64,000 nt of DNA from Oscillospiraceae bacterium. Its GTDB lineage: Bacteria; Bacillota; Clostridia; UMGS1840. Positions 39,410-48,994 of this stretch are shown piece by piece. The stretch covers positions 1-64,000 of the forward strand of contig SVKD01000013.1 in assembly GCA_015068645.1 (NCBI GenBank). The letters run 5' to 3'. Below the pieces are notes generated by a model. That model saw only the letters and a list, made by a program, of their open reading frames with translations. It had not been told where the DNA came from and ran no database searches. The translations under genes and the position numbers were made by a program. Within the stretch, counting starts at the first letter, position 1, and each line of letters opens with the position of its first letter.

Positions 39410-41089
39410 ATGCCAAACTGTTTAACCTTAAAAAAATCAAACTGTAAAAACTGCTATAAATGTATTCGTCATTGTCCCGTAAAGGCGATTCGTTTCTCGG
39501 GAAATCAGGCACATATTATCGGAAACGAGTGTATCCTGTGCGGGCAGTGTTTTGTGGTGTGTCCTCAAAATGCCAAACAGATTGTGGACGAAACCGAAAA
39601 GGTAAAAGTGCTGCTGCGAAGTCAGGACCCTGTGCTTGTGAGTCTGGCTCCGTCTTTTGTTGCCAACTATGACGGTGTTGGCATTGAAGCGATGCGGGAA
39701 GCATTGAAACAGCTTGGTTTTTTTGATGTGGAAGAAACTGCTATCGGTGCCACCATCGTGAAAAAAGAATACGAAAGAATGCTAAGGGAAGAAAACCGTG
39801 ATATTATCATTTCTTCCTGTTGTCACTCTGTAAATTTATTGATTCAAAAATATTTTCCCAAAGAATTGCAATATTTGGCAGACGTGGTTTCTCCTATGCA
39901 GGCACACTGTTTGGATATCAAAAAACGATATCCGGGTGCCAAAACCGTGTTTATCGGTCCCTGTGTTGCAAAAAAAGATGAGGCAGAACATTATGAGGGC
40001 ATTGTGGATGCGGTGCTTACTTTTGAAGAGTTGACCAATTTGTTAAAGAGCCAAGGCATTGAACTACAACAACAAAGAGATTCCAACCGGGAAAGTCGTG
40101 CAAGATTTTTCCCCACAACCGGCGGCATCTTAAAAACAATGGAACCCTCTATTTTGGGCTATACATATCTGGCATTAGACGGTGTAGAAAACTGCATAGA
40201 TGCTCTTCGGGATATCGAAAGCGGAAAAATTCATAAATGTTTTATCGAAATGTCTGCCTGCAGCGGAAGCTGTATCGGCGGTCCCGTTATGGAAAAATAT
40301 CACCGCAGTGCTCCCATTAAGGATTATATCACTGTTTCCGATTATGCAGGAGAACAGGATTTCAATGTGGAGCAACCCGAGTATCTTTCTTTGAAAAAAC
40401 AGTTTACTTATATTGAACATAACCTGCAACCTCCCACGGAAGATGAAATTATGAACACTCTTCGTCAGATGGGAAAACATAAGCCCTCCGATGAGTTGAA
40501 CTGCGGTTCCTGCGGATACAATACCTGCCGTGAAAAGGCAATTGCTGTTTGTCAGGGAAAAGCGGAAATATCCATGTGTCTGCCGTTTTTAAAGGAGAAA
40601 GCAGAAAGTTTTTCCGACACCATTGTTAAAAATACTCCCAACGGACTGATTGTGTTAAACGAAGAACTGGAAGTTCAGCAAATCAACGAATCTGCAAGAA
40701 AGATGATGAACATCCGTTTCAGCACCGATGTGTTGGGAGAACACGTGGTAAGAATTATGGACCCGTCTGATTTTATGCAGGTGCAGGAAACGGGGAAAAA
40801 TATCAAAAATAAAAAAGTATATTTAGCAGAATATGACCGTTATGTGGAAGAATCAGTAGTTTATGACCGTGATTCCCGCATGCTCATCGGCATTATGAGA
40901 GATATCACCGACGAACAAAAGGAACGGGAAAAGAAGGAAAATATCAGCAAACAAACGGTGGAAGTGGCAGACAAAGTGGTGGATAAGCAGATGAGAATCG
41001 TGCAGGAAATTGCATCCTTACTGGGTGAAACTGCCGCAGAAACCAAAATTGCTTTGGCAAAGCTAAAGGAGTCGATTCAGGATGAATAA
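39410..41089 (+). CDS. H-cluster protein with ferredoxin and PAS domains (putative sensory [FeFe]-hydrogenase)
   Basis: About 559 residues. Two [4Fe-4S] motifs (CKNCYKCIRHCP, CILCGQCFVVCP) are followed by a hydrogenase large-subunit domain with degenerate H-cluster motifs: SSCCHSV, FIGPCVAKKDEAE and MSACSGSCIGGP. A further four-Cys motif (CGSCGYNTC...C) and a PAS domain (about 410-520) follow, ending in a coiled coil. This is the plan of sensory group C enzymes (HydS/HfsB type), which sense H2 or redox state and pass a signal on. ATG 39410 fits AAAGGGTG better than GTG 39401. The next gene, a phosphatase, overlaps by eight bases. Confidence 0.88.
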   Translation: MPNCLTLKKSNCKNCYKCIRHCPVKAIRFSGNQAHIIGNECILCGQCFVVCPQNAKQIVDETEKVKVLLRSQDPVLVSLAPSFVANYDGVGIEAMREALKQLGFFDVEETAIGATIVKKEYERMLREENRDIIISSCCHSVNLLIQKYFPKELQYLADVVSPMQAHCLDIKKRYPGAKTVFIGPCVAKKDEAEHYEGIVDAVLTFEELTNLLKSQGIELQQQRDSNRESRARFFPTTGGILKTMEPSILGYTYLALDGVENCIDALRDIESGKIHKCFIEMSACSGSCIGGPVMEKYHRSAPIKDYITVSDYAGEQDFNVEQPEYLSLKKQFTYIEHNLQPPTEDEIMNTLRQMGKHKPSDELNCGSCGYNTCREKAIAVCQGKAEISMCLPFLKEKAESFSDTIVKNTPNGLIVLNEELEVQQINESARKMMNIRFSTDVLGEHVVRIMDPSDFMQVQETGKNIKNKKVYLAEYDRYVEESVVYDRDSRMLIGIMRDITDEQKEREKKENISKQTVEVADKVVDKQMRIVQEIASLLGETAAETKIALAKLKESIQDE

Positions 41090-42254
41090 TTTATGTGCGG
41101 ATATCGGCTACAAAAGCATCAAACACGTGGGAGAACAGCTTTGCGGTGACCATGTGGAAGTGGTGGAGCAGGGAGAACATTCCACGGTGATTGTGCTGGC
41201 AGACGGTTTGGGAAGCGGTGTGAAAGCAAGTATTTTATCCACCCTGACTTCCAAAATTATTTCCACCATGATGGCAGCAGGACTCCCTGTGGAAGAATGT
41301 GTGTCTACCATTGCGGCAACTCTGCCGGTTTGTTCGGTGAGGGGAGTGGCTTACTCCACCTTCACCATTATTCATATTATCAATCACGAAACTGCTGAAA
41401 TCATCCAGTATGACAATCCCCAGGTGATTGTGCTGCGAGACAACAAAAATTTCGATTATCCCAAAACTGAAATGAATATTGACGGTAAGAAAATCTACAA
41501 ATCCACTATCCGTTTGCAGGAGGGCGATATTTTCATTGCAATGAGTGACGGATGCCCCCACGCAGGAATTGGCACCGCATACAATTTCGGTTGGAAACGT
41601 GAAGACATCATTGATTTTATGGAAACTATGTCAGTTACAGGGTTAACCGCTAAAAATTTATCCACGCTTCTGGTGGATGAATGCGACAGACTCTACGGGC
41701 AGAAACCCGGTGACGATGCCACTGCCTGTGTGGTGAAAATCAGAAAAAGAGAACCGATGAATCTTTTGTTCGGACCTCCCTCGAACCGTGATGATTGTGA
41801 CCGTATGATGTCGTTGTTTTTCTCCAAAGAAGGAAAACATATCGTTTGTGGGGGCACCACCTCCTCCATCGCGGCAAACTACCTGGGCAAACCCGTGGTT
41901 CCCACTTTAAGCTATGAGAAAACAGATATTCCGCCCATTGCCTCTATTGAGGGCGTTGACCTGGTCACCGAAGGGGTGATTACCGTTAATAGAGTGTTGG
42001 AGTATGCAAAAGACTATCTGGGCGATAACGAACAGTATAGTCATTGGAATTTCAGAAGAGACGGAGCGTCTTTGATTTGTCAGCTTTTGTTTGAAGAAGC
42101 AACCGACATCAATTTTTATGTGGGACGCGCTATCAATCCTGCTCATCAGAACCCCGATTTACCTATCAATTTCAGTATCAAAATGAATTTGGTGGAAGAA
42201 TTGTCCAACTGTCTCAAACAGATGGGGAAACGGATTAAAGTAAGCTATTTTTAA
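41082..42254 (+). CDS. SpoIIE-type PP2C serine/threonine phosphatase
   Basis: A 390-residue phosphatase. PP2C motifs are VLADGLGSGVKAS (metal Asp, about residues 38-50), AMSDGCPHAGIG (about 150) and PGDDATACVVK (about 208). The C-terminal 170 residues form an extra domain of unknown role that includes GGTTSSIAANYLG. It overlaps the PAS-hydrogenase gene by eight bases, so the two products are probably made in equal amount. The likely role is signal output from the sensory hydrogenase, by dephosphorylating a target not encoded here. Confidence 0.88.
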   Translation: MNNLCADIGYKSIKHVGEQLCGDHVEVVEQGEHSTVIVLADGLGSGVKASILSTLTSKIISTMMAAGLPVEECVSTIAATLPVCSVRGVAYSTFTIIHIINHETAEIIQYDNPQVIVLRDNKNFDYPKTEMNIDGKKIYKSTIRLQEGDIFIAMSDGCPHAGIGTAYNFGWKREDIIDFMETMSVTGLTAKNLSTLLVDECDRLYGQKPGDDATACVVKIRKREPMNLLFGPPSNRDDCDRMMSLFFSKEGKHIVCGGTTSSIAANYLGKPVVPTLSYEKTDIPPIASIEGVDLVTEGVITVNRVLEYAKDYLGDNEQYSHWNFRRDGASLICQLLFEEATDINFYVGRAINPAHQNPDLPINFSIKMNLVEELSNCLKQMGKRIKVSYF

Positions 42255-42266
42255 GGAGAGGGCATT

Positions 42267-43688
42267 TTGAGAAAATTTGATACCAAGATTCAGTATTTGA
42301 ATTATAAAGTGCTTCGCGAAGTGGCAAAATCTGCCTGGAATGATACCCTTTTGGAAGATATTACCCAAATCCCCAAGAATATTGTTCCCGGGAAAGTTCC
42401 CACCATGCGTTGCTGTGTGTATAAAGAAAGGGCAGACGTTTCGGAGCGTGTGAGAATTGCCATTGGCGGTGACGGGAAAAATCCCAACGTGATTGAAGTC
42501 ATTGAACTTGCGTGCGATGAGTGCCCTGAAGGCGGTTATGTGGTAACCGAGTCCTGCAGAGGGTGTCTTGCCCACCGTTGTGAAGATGTTTGTAAAAAGA
42601 ATGCAATCACCTTTGACCAAAATCACGTGGCGCATATTGATAAAACAAAATGTGTGGAATGCGGTCAGTGTGCAAAGGTTTGCCCGTATTCCGCTATTAT
42701 GAACCGCAAACGGCCCTGCCAGAAAGCTTGTAAAATCAAGGCAATTTCTACCAACGATAACAATGCAGCGACTATCAAAGAAGACAAATGTATTGCTTGC
42801 GGTGCTTGTGTGTATCAGTGTCCCTTTGGTGCTGTTTTGGATAAATCTTATATTCTGGATGTGATTGATACCATCAAAAAAAGTGATGATAATAAAAATT
42901 ATAAAGTGTACGCGATGGTGGCGCCCTCCATTTCCAGCCAGTTTACCTATGCCAAATTAGGGCAGGTGATTGCAGGTTTAAAAGAGCTTGGTTTCTTTAC
43001 TGTGGTGGAAGCGGCATTGGGGGCAGATATGGTTGCTCAGTCGGAATCGAAAGAACTTGCCGAAAAAGGATTCTTAATCAGTTCCTGCTGTCCTGCTTTT
43101 GTAAAATATGTAAAAACAGCATTCCCCGATCTGGTGCAATATCTTTCCCACAATTTGTCTCCGATGGCAACTTTGGGAAAATATATTAAAGAAACCGATC
43201 CTAATGCCAAAGTGATATTTATTGGTCCTTGTACTGCTAAAAAAGAAGAAGCACAGCTGGATACTGTAAAACCCTATATTGATGCTGTGCTGACCTTTGA
43301 AGAACTGCAGGCACTCTACGACAGTAAAGATATCGATATCACTTCGCTTTCCGAAGATGTATTGGATAATGCATCCTATTTTGGCAGAATCTTTGCCCGT
43401 TCAGGAGGGTTGTCTGATGCGATTGCCCAGGGACTGAAAGAGCAGAATCTTGATTTTGATTTGAAAGCAGTTGCCTGTGACGGAATCGAGGCGTGCAAAG
43501 TGGCGCTTTTAAAGAAAAGCAAGAACGTATTGGATGCCAACTTTATTGAAGGAATGGCGTGCGTGGGAGGTTGCATCGGCGGTGCCGGTTGCTTAACTCA
43601 CGGCGAAAAAAATAAGGCAGAAGTGGATAGGTATGGCAGAGAAGCTTATGAAAAAACAATTTCAGATGCAATTTCTGTATTAAAATAA
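42267..43688 (+). CDS. Monomeric [FeFe]-hydrogenase
   Basis: A 473-residue hydrogenase catalysing reversible H2 formation. The N-terminal part has its own Cys motifs; two [4Fe-4S] motifs follow (CVECGQCAKVCP, CIACGACVYQCP), plus a Cys-rich CRGCLAHRCEDVC. The H-cluster motifs are SSCCPAF, FIGPCTAKKEE and EGMACVGGCIGGAG. The second reads GPC, not MPC, as in group B/sensory-related enzymes. The start is TTG 42267 behind AAGGAGAGGG. It is the last gene of the four-gene cluster, followed by a terminator. Confidence 0.92.
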   Translation: MRKFDTKIQYLNYKVLREVAKSAWNDTLLEDITQIPKNIVPGKVPTMRCCVYKERADVSERVRIAIGGDGKNPNVIEVIELACDECPEGGYVVTESCRGCLAHRCEDVCKKNAITFDQNHVAHIDKTKCVECGQCAKVCPYSAIMNRKRPCQKACKIKAISTNDNNAATIKEDKCIACGACVYQCPFGAVLDKSYILDVIDTIKKSDDNKNYKVYAMVAPSISSQFTYAKLGQVIAGLKELGFFTVVEAALGADMVAQSESKELAEKGFLISSCCPAFVKYVKTAFPDLVQYLSHNLSPMATLGKYIKETDPNAKVIFIGPCTAKKEEAQLDTVKPYIDAVLTFEELQALYDSKDIDITSLSEDVLDNASYFGRIFARSGGLSDAIAQGLKEQNLDFDLKAVACDGIEACKVALLKKSKNVLDANFIEGMACVGGCIGGAGCLTHGEKNKAEVDRYGREAYEKTISDAISVLK

Positions 43689-43700
43689 TTTTTTATGCTA

Positions 43701-43736
43701 AAAAGGCTGTAACTGATATGGGTGCAGTCTTTTTTT
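43701..43736 (+). terminator. Hydrogenase operon terminator
   Basis: AAAAGGCTG / CAGTCTTTTTT with one G-U pair and a U-tract; the 72-bp repeat copy starts two bases later. Confidence 0.7.
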
Positions 43737-43737
43737 G

Positions 43738-43809
43738 ATTGTGAATACAACAAGGTTCCGGGGCACCCGACCGCAATCTTTGATTGCGTCATCGGGTCGG
43801 GTTCTTATT
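43738..43809. repeat. 72-bp dispersed hairpin element, copy 2
   Basis: The exact reverse complement of 20124-20195 over 72 bases. It lies between the hydrogenase terminator and the promoter of the cobalamin riboswitch. It has the same bulged hairpin with an AAA loop. Confidence 0.9.
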
Positions 43810-43828
43810 TATTTGAATCGTGTTTTTC

Positions 43829-43857
43829 TTGACTTTTTGAAATTTGTATGGTAAAAT
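43829..43857 (+). promoter_or_regulatory. Promoter of the riboswitch-ECF transcript
   Basis: TTGACT-N17-TAAAAT, about 25 bases upstream of the riboswitch. Confidence 0.75.
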
Positions 43858-43883
43858 GATAAAGCTAATTGAATATCTTCACA

Positions 43884-44097
43884 CGAAGTGTTGATGATGC
43901 TGTAAAGGCTTTTTGCCAGGCGTTATCAGTGAAAAAGGGAATGGGGTGCGAATCCTCTACGGTTAAACTGTCGGTGTGTGCATCGAAGTTTTTGTATCCG
44001 TTGGCGAAAGCCGGTCATTGGGCAACCGAGAAGGCAGGATATAAAAATGAAGATTTTTTGAATCTATATGATGCGAGTCACAAGACCTGCTTTGATG
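43884..44097 (+). promoter_or_regulatory. Cobalamin riboswitch
   Basis: The aptamer landmarks come in order: a GGC...GCC stem, AAAAAGGGAAT-GGGGTGCGAATCC, the ACTGT after the CGG helix, GCCGGTCATTGGG, GAGAAGGC, and GATGCGAGTCACAAGACCTGC. These fit the conserved core of cobalamin (adenosyl-type) riboswitches. A terminator follows at 44174-44213. When cobalamin is plentiful, transcription into the ECF transporter genes should stop. Confidence 0.9.
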
Positions 44098-44173
44098 TTA
44101 TCTTTCTAGTATGAAAAGATAATATTTTCGGCTGTTTTCAGTCGGATTGTGAGTTTGCACAGAGAAACACAGG

Positions 44174-44213
44174 CTGTGGTAATTTTTGAAAATGGAAATT
44201 ACCACAGTTTTTT
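44174..44213 (+). terminator. Riboswitch expression-platform terminator
   Basis: CTGTGGTAATTT / AAATTACCACAG perfect 12-bp stem with TTTTTT behind it, between the aptamer and ecfT. Confidence 0.88.
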
Positions 44214-44251
44214 GTTACTTGTTCGAATATTTAAGGAAGTGAGGTGGATAT

Positions 44252-45139
44252 ATGAATGAATTTAAAACCTATCATCCGATTGTTAATTTTACTTATTTTG
44301 TGTTTGTGATCGGGCTTTCCTGTTTTCTGATGCATCCTGTCTGCCTCGGCATTTCTTTGGTATCGGGATTTACATATTCAGTGATGCTAAAAGGGAAAAA
44401 GGCAATTCGAAGCAATTTGTTATATATGCTGCCCATGATTGTCATTACCGCTCTTGTTAATCCCATGTTCAACCACGAGGGGGTTACCGTGTTGGAATAT
44501 TTACCCGATAATAATCCGCTGACGTTGGAATCTATCTTATACGGTATCAGTGCATCAGTGATGCTAGTCAGTGTGATTTGTCATTTTTCCTGTTATAATG
44601 AAGTGATGACCAGTGATAAATTTATTTATTTGTTTGGCAAAATCATTCCCTCATTATCGTTGATTATTTCCATGGCTCTTCGGTTTGTCCCCCGATTGAA
44701 AGCGCAAACGAAAGTGGTGGCAAACGCGCAGCGTACGATGGGACGGGATGTATCAAACGGAAGCATCATAAAACGTGCCAAACACGGGCTTAATATTATA
44801 TCTATTATGACAACCTGGTCATTGGAAAATGCCATCGAAACGGCAGACAGTATGAAATCCCGAGGATACGGAATTCCCGGAAGAACAGCATTTTCTATTT
44901 TTACTTTTGATAAGCGTGATAAAAAAGCATTCTTTACGATTTTGATTTTGGGTATTTACACTGTTTGCGGTAGCTTGGCAGGCGGAATGTATTTCAGGTA
45001 TTTTCCGTCTGTTAAGGGGGTAGTGCCGACTCTATTTAGTATCAGTGTATTTTTGGCATATCTGTTTCTCTGCATTAGTCCGATTCTGATTGAAATTTGG
45101 GAGGTGAGAAGATGGAAAGCTTCAAGGTCGAACATTTAA
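44252..45139 (+). CDS. ecfT: ECF transporter transmembrane subunit EcfT
   Basis: The 295-residue energy-coupling membrane subunit. Five to six helices are visible. The coupling-helix signatures appear as RFVPRLKAQ and, after it, ETADSMKSRGYG, the Ala-Arg-Gly type motifs that contact the ATPases. It lies directly behind the cobalamin riboswitch and overlaps the next gene by 28 bases. Together they would form a complete cobalamin-type uptake system. The start has GGAAGTGAGG upstream. Confidence 0.92.
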   Translation: MNEFKTYHPIVNFTYFVFVIGLSCFLMHPVCLGISLVSGFTYSVMLKGKKAIRSNLLYMLPMIVITALVNPMFNHEGVTVLEYLPDNNPLTLESILYGISASVMLVSVICHFSCYNEVMTSDKFIYLFGKIIPSLSLIISMALRFVPRLKAQTKVVANAQRTMGRDVSNGSIIKRAKHGLNIISIMTTWSLENAIETADSMKSRGYGIPGRTAFSIFTFDKRDKKAFFTILILGIYTVCGSLAGGMYFRYFPSVKGVVPTLFSISVFLAYLFLCISPILIEIWEVRRWKASRSNI

Positions 45140-47790
45140 GTTTTGCATATCCGAACAGAACAGATGAAGCATTAAAAGATGTTAGCTTTACCGTGCAACA
45201 GGGGGAATTTGTCTTGGTTTGTGGAAAATCGGGATGCGGAAAAACCTCTTTGCTTCGTTTGTTAAAATCCTCTTTATCACCTTTTGGCGAATTCAGCGGA
45301 ACTATATTGTTTAACGGAAAACCGTTAGCGGAGTATGATACCAAAGAACAGGCAGCGGGCATCGGTTTTGTGATGCAGAATCCGGACAATCAGATTGTGA
45401 CCGATAAGGTGTGGCATGAATTGGCATTTGGCTTGGAAAGCCTTGGGTACAAGCAGAATGAGATTCGCACAAGAGTGTCCGAAATGGCATCTTTTTTCGG
45501 AATTCAGACTTGGTTTTACAAGAATGTAACCGAACTGTCCGGCGGGCAGAAACAGCTTTTAAATCTTGCTTCCGTGATGGCGATGCAACCTTCTGTGTTG
45601 ATATTGGATGAACCTACCAGTCAGCTGGATCCCATTGCCGCCGGCGAATTCTTAAAAACTCTGGAAAAAATTAACCGTGAACTGGGAACCACCGTGATTC
45701 TTACCGAACACCGTTTGGAAGATGCCTTCCCGTTGGCAGACAGAGTGCTTGTGGTAGATGGCGGAAAAATCATTGCAGATGCCCCTCCTAAGGAAGTAGG
45801 ATTCCTCTTAAAAGAAAAAAACCATGCAATGTACGCTGCGCTTCCCACCCCGATGAGAGTACACGGAAGCATAAATAACAGCTTAGCTTGTCCGTTAACG
45901 GTAAGAGAGGGCAGAAGCTGGCTGGAATCTTTTTCCAAAGAAAACAGTCTGCATGCAGAGGTGATCCCAAAGGATGTGCCGACAGAAGACGGTGAAACAG
46001 TTCTGGAAATAGCAGATGCCTGGTTCCGCTATGAAAAAAATTTACCTGATGTGGTAAAAGGCTTGAATATAAGGGTTCAAAAAGGTGAATTGTTTTGCCT
46101 GGTCGGCGGGAACGGAACAGGGAAGACCACTGCACTTTCCTTATTGTCGGGACTTCATTCTCCCTATCGAGGAGATGTGCTGATTCAAGGTCAGAAAATT
46201 TCCAAAATTAAAAGCTTATATAGCGGTTTACTTGGTGTTCTTCCTCAGAATCCCCAAAGTGTATTCGTTAAGAAAACAGTATATCTTGATTTAATGGAAA
46301 TTCTTTCCGAACAAAAGCTTTCCAAAGAAGAAAAGCAAAAGAAGGTGCAAAATATTGCAACACTTTGCAGAATTGAAAATCTTTTGGAAGCTCATCCCTA
46401 TGATTTATCGGGTGGAGAACAACAGAGAGCGGCACTTGCCAAAATTCTTTTAATGGAACCCGAAATTTTACTGTTGGACGAACCTACCAAAGGAATGGAT
46501 GCTTATTTCAAAGAAGAATTTGCAGATATTCTTTTGGATTTGAAACAAAACGGCATTACTGTATTTATGGTATCCCACGATATTGAATTTTGTGCAGAAT
46601 ATGCTGATAGGTGTGCTTTGATGTTTGATGGTGCTATCACTTCCGTTGATACTCCCAGAGCATTTTTCAAAGGTAAGAATTTTTATACCACTTCTGCCAA
46701 CCGTATGGCAAGAACTTGTTTACCCGATGCGGTATTGGCGGAGGATATTGTGAAAGCCTGCGGCGGAACTGTCAAACCGAGAGAACGCCGACTAAGATCT
46801 GTTATGTTTCGTCAATCAGAGGTAAAAAAACAACCTGAAAGAACCATTAAAAATAAAAAACTGACTCCCTTAAGAATCATTTTTGGCTGTGTTTTTGCAT
46901 TACTTTTTGTTATAACAACATTATTTTATTATATGCAAATTGATTTGCTGGGATTTTCGCAAATCGAATTTTTAGAAATGGATACTTGGCAAATTCTTGC
47001 AATTGTAGAAATTGTGGTTGTCTGCTTCTGTTTTTTTCCTCAGCGAGACATTGGTATTGAGGTGATACAAACACCCAAAACGGACCGCAAACTAACCAAG
47101 AGAACGCTTGTAGCGGCATTTTTAATTTTGCTTCTGATACCTTTGACCATTTATATCGGAGTTTTCTTTTTGGGAGACAAAAAGTATTATTTTATCAGTT
47201 TGCTGATTATTTTAGAAACAATCATACCTTTTTGCATGATATTTGAAGCAAGAAAACCTCAGGCAAGGGAACTGATTATCATCAGTGTGTTGTGTGCGGT
47301 TGGGGTTGCCGGAAGAGCAGCATTTGCTATGCTTCCTCAGTTTAAACCTGTGGTTGCGTTGGTCATCCTTGCGGGAGTATGTTTTGGTGGAGAGACCGGT
47401 TTTTTGGTTGGTGCCGTAACAGGATTTGTTTCTAACTTTTTCTTCGGGCAAGGCCCCCTGACTCCCTGGCAGATGTTCGGATTTGGAATCATTGGATTTT
47501 TAGCGGGAATTTGCTTTAAAAAAGGGTTTCTCCGCAAAACAAAGGCATCGCTTTGCATCTTTGGTTTTGTAGCAACTCTGGTGATATACGGCGGGATTAT
47601 GAATCCTGCTTCCCTGATTGTGAGCCAAAGTAAACTAAATCGGGAAATGATAGCATCTTCCTATGTTGTGGGTTTTCCGTTTGATTTGGTGCATGCACTT
47701 TCTACCGCTTTTTTCCTTTGGTTTATTTCAGAAGCTATGATTGATAAATTGGAACGAATTAAGCTAAAATACGGTTTGGTAGAAAGATAA
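45112..47790 (+). CDS. Fused ECF transporter ATPases plus substrate-binding S component
   Basis: A single chain of 892 residues. The first ATPase (about residues 1-240) has GKSGCGKTS and ELSGGQKQLL; the second (about 300-520) has GGNGTGKTT, DLSGGEQQRAAL and ILLLDEPTKGMD. From about 590 on it is a membrane protein: two or three helices, then an S-component-like block (ARELIIISVLCAVGVAGRAAF ... GFLVGAVTGFVSNFFFGQGP). The riboswitch implies cobalamin or a precursor as substrate. ATG 45112 with GGAGGTGA decides the start. ECF modules are normally three or four chains. Confidence 0.9.
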   Translation: MESFKVEHLSFAYPNRTDEALKDVSFTVQQGEFVLVCGKSGCGKTSLLRLLKSSLSPFGEFSGTILFNGKPLAEYDTKEQAAGIGFVMQNPDNQIVTDKVWHELAFGLESLGYKQNEIRTRVSEMASFFGIQTWFYKNVTELSGGQKQLLNLASVMAMQPSVLILDEPTSQLDPIAAGEFLKTLEKINRELGTTVILTEHRLEDAFPLADRVLVVDGGKIIADAPPKEVGFLLKEKNHAMYAALPTPMRVHGSINNSLACPLTVREGRSWLESFSKENSLHAEVIPKDVPTEDGETVLEIADAWFRYEKNLPDVVKGLNIRVQKGELFCLVGGNGTGKTTALSLLSGLHSPYRGDVLIQGQKISKIKSLYSGLLGVLPQNPQSVFVKKTVYLDLMEILSEQKLSKEEKQKKVQNIATLCRIENLLEAHPYDLSGGEQQRAALAKILLMEPEILLLDEPTKGMDAYFKEEFADILLDLKQNGITVFMVSHDIEFCAEYADRCALMFDGAITSVDTPRAFFKGKNFYTTSANRMARTCLPDAVLAEDIVKACGGTVKPRERRLRSVMFRQSEVKKQPERTIKNKKLTPLRIIFGCVFALLFVITTLFYYMQIDLLGFSQIEFLEMDTWQILAIVEIVVVCFCFFPQRDIGIEVIQTPKTDRKLTKRTLVAAFLILLLIPLTIYIGVFFLGDKKYYFISLLIILETIIPFCMIFEARKPQARELIIISVLCAVGVAGRAAFAMLPQFKPVVALVILAGVCFGGETGFLVGAVTGFVSNFFFGQGPLTPWQMFGFGIIGFLAGICFKKGFLRKTKASLCIFGFVATLVIYGGIMNPASLIVSQSKLNREMIASSYVVGFPFDLVHALSTAFFLWFISEAMIDKLERIKLKYGLVER

Positions 47791-47796
47791 TTCAAC

Positions 47797-47831
47797 AAAA
47801 AATCCCGCTTTTTCAATAAAGCGGGATTTTT
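47797..47831. terminator. Terminator between the ECF operon and the lipoprotein gene
   Basis: AAAATCCCGCTTT / AAAGCGGGATTTT, perfect stem, U-tracts on both sides. Confidence 0.9.
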
Positions 47832-47875
47832 CTGCGTTTTCAAATCGAAAAATTTTTATTTAAGATTTTTGGAAA

Positions 47876-48754
47876 TTAGGGGCAATAAAAGAATGTTTCT
47901 CCGTTTTCCGTAGCTTTTCTGGTTGCCAGAATTTCCTTGGCGCCACCATCTACGGGAATACGAAACAGAATTTCTGTATCATCGGATTCAGGAGAAATTC
48001 CTTGAAAATATAGGTAGCCGTCGGCATATCCTCGTTCCGATGCATTATCAGTTACTAACATATCCGGTCCGTCCATTTCCCGATAAATGCCATCGTCATA
48101 GTAAATAAGTATATCGTTATAAACAACTGCGGGATATTCATAGGGATTCGGAGCGTTTTTTCGTTCTTCTGCATAGGGACGAACCAGATAGTCAGAAACT
48201 TTTTCCAAGTTGGATAGATTGATTCCATAAACTTCAACAGCATCAATCATAGACCCAGAATAAAACAACGTTCCGTTATCAATTACAAAACTGCATGAAG
48301 GGAAATAGGGACTCCAAGGTTCATTTATTGACTGATAGGGAATTTCATCAACTAATTCCACTTCGGTCCAATCCGGTTTGCAGCGGTAAATTGCAACATC
48401 AAAATTGGGGTATTTATCTTCGCATTCACTAAAATATACATATCCGTCATAGTAGCAAAAGCTGGGAATGATTTTTCCCTCGTGAGGCGCAATGGGGAAC
48501 GGTTTGCAGCCTGTAATTTCGGTTGACTGACCTTCTCCGTTTGCAGGAATCAAGGGAACATGATAAACCACACCGTTTACTTCTCCGATTTCGGCAGAAA
48601 AAGTTGTGGTGGGAACGACCTCTTCTTCAAAAAATGTTGTAGAATCTTCTTGTGAGGGCTGCAAGGGAGTATCTGAGGACATCGGGTTATGGGGTGAGCA
48701 TGCAGTTGTCAGCAATAAAATAAACAGCATTGCTATTCCAATTATTTTTTTCAT
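47876..48754 (-). CDS. Lipoprotein with beta-propeller-like repeats
   Basis: A 292-residue surface lipoprotein. The N-terminus MKKIIGIAMLFILLLTTACS has a lipobox (LTTAC, Cys19). The rest consists of Tyr/Asp-rich beta strands such as YYDGYVYFSEC, NGTLFYSGS, YNDILIYYDDGIYR and YADGYLYFQG. Such DUF5050-like strands build beta-propellers. No ligand can be named. AGGAGG precedes the ATG. It is a single gene with its own promoter. Confidence 0.85.
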   Translation of the reverse strand: MKKIIGIAMLFILLLTTACSPHNPMSSDTPLQPSQEDSTTFFEEEVVPTTTFSAEIGEVNGVVYHVPLIPANGEGQSTEITGCKPFPIAPHEGKIIPSFCYYDGYVYFSECEDKYPNFDVAIYRCKPDWTEVELVDEIPYQSINEPWSPYFPSCSFVIDNGTLFYSGSMIDAVEVYGINLSNLEKVSDYLVRPYAEERKNAPNPYEYPAVVYNDILIYYDDGIYREMDGPDMLVTDNASERGYADGYLYFQGISPESDDTEILFRIPVDGGAKEILATRKATENGETFFYCP

Positions 48755-48778
48755 GGAAAATTCCTCCTTATCAGCGTT

Positions 48779-48807
48779 ATTGTATCACAAATGAATTCGT
48801 TTGTCTA
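48779..48807 (-). promoter_or_regulatory. Lipoprotein gene promoter
   Basis: TAGACA-N17-TACAAT on the minus strand, 25 bases upstream of the ATG. Confidence 0.65.
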
Positions 48808-48994
48808 CATTTTTTGTGATTATTTCGTTGTTTTTACCAATCTTTATAAATCAAACATAGAATAACAAAGATTTCACAAGACATATCTCCTAGGAGATTA
48901 CCGTTTCGAATTTATTGGGATTCTGCGAATAATGAATTACATATGCCTATGGTATTTGATATAGCTTCTGCAATTTTTGTATCGGTGTATTTTT

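Noticed and set aside
48885-48898. Perfect 14-base palindrome ATCTCCTAGGAGAT
   Set aside because: It is isolated, with no promoter beside it and no U-tract; could be chance.
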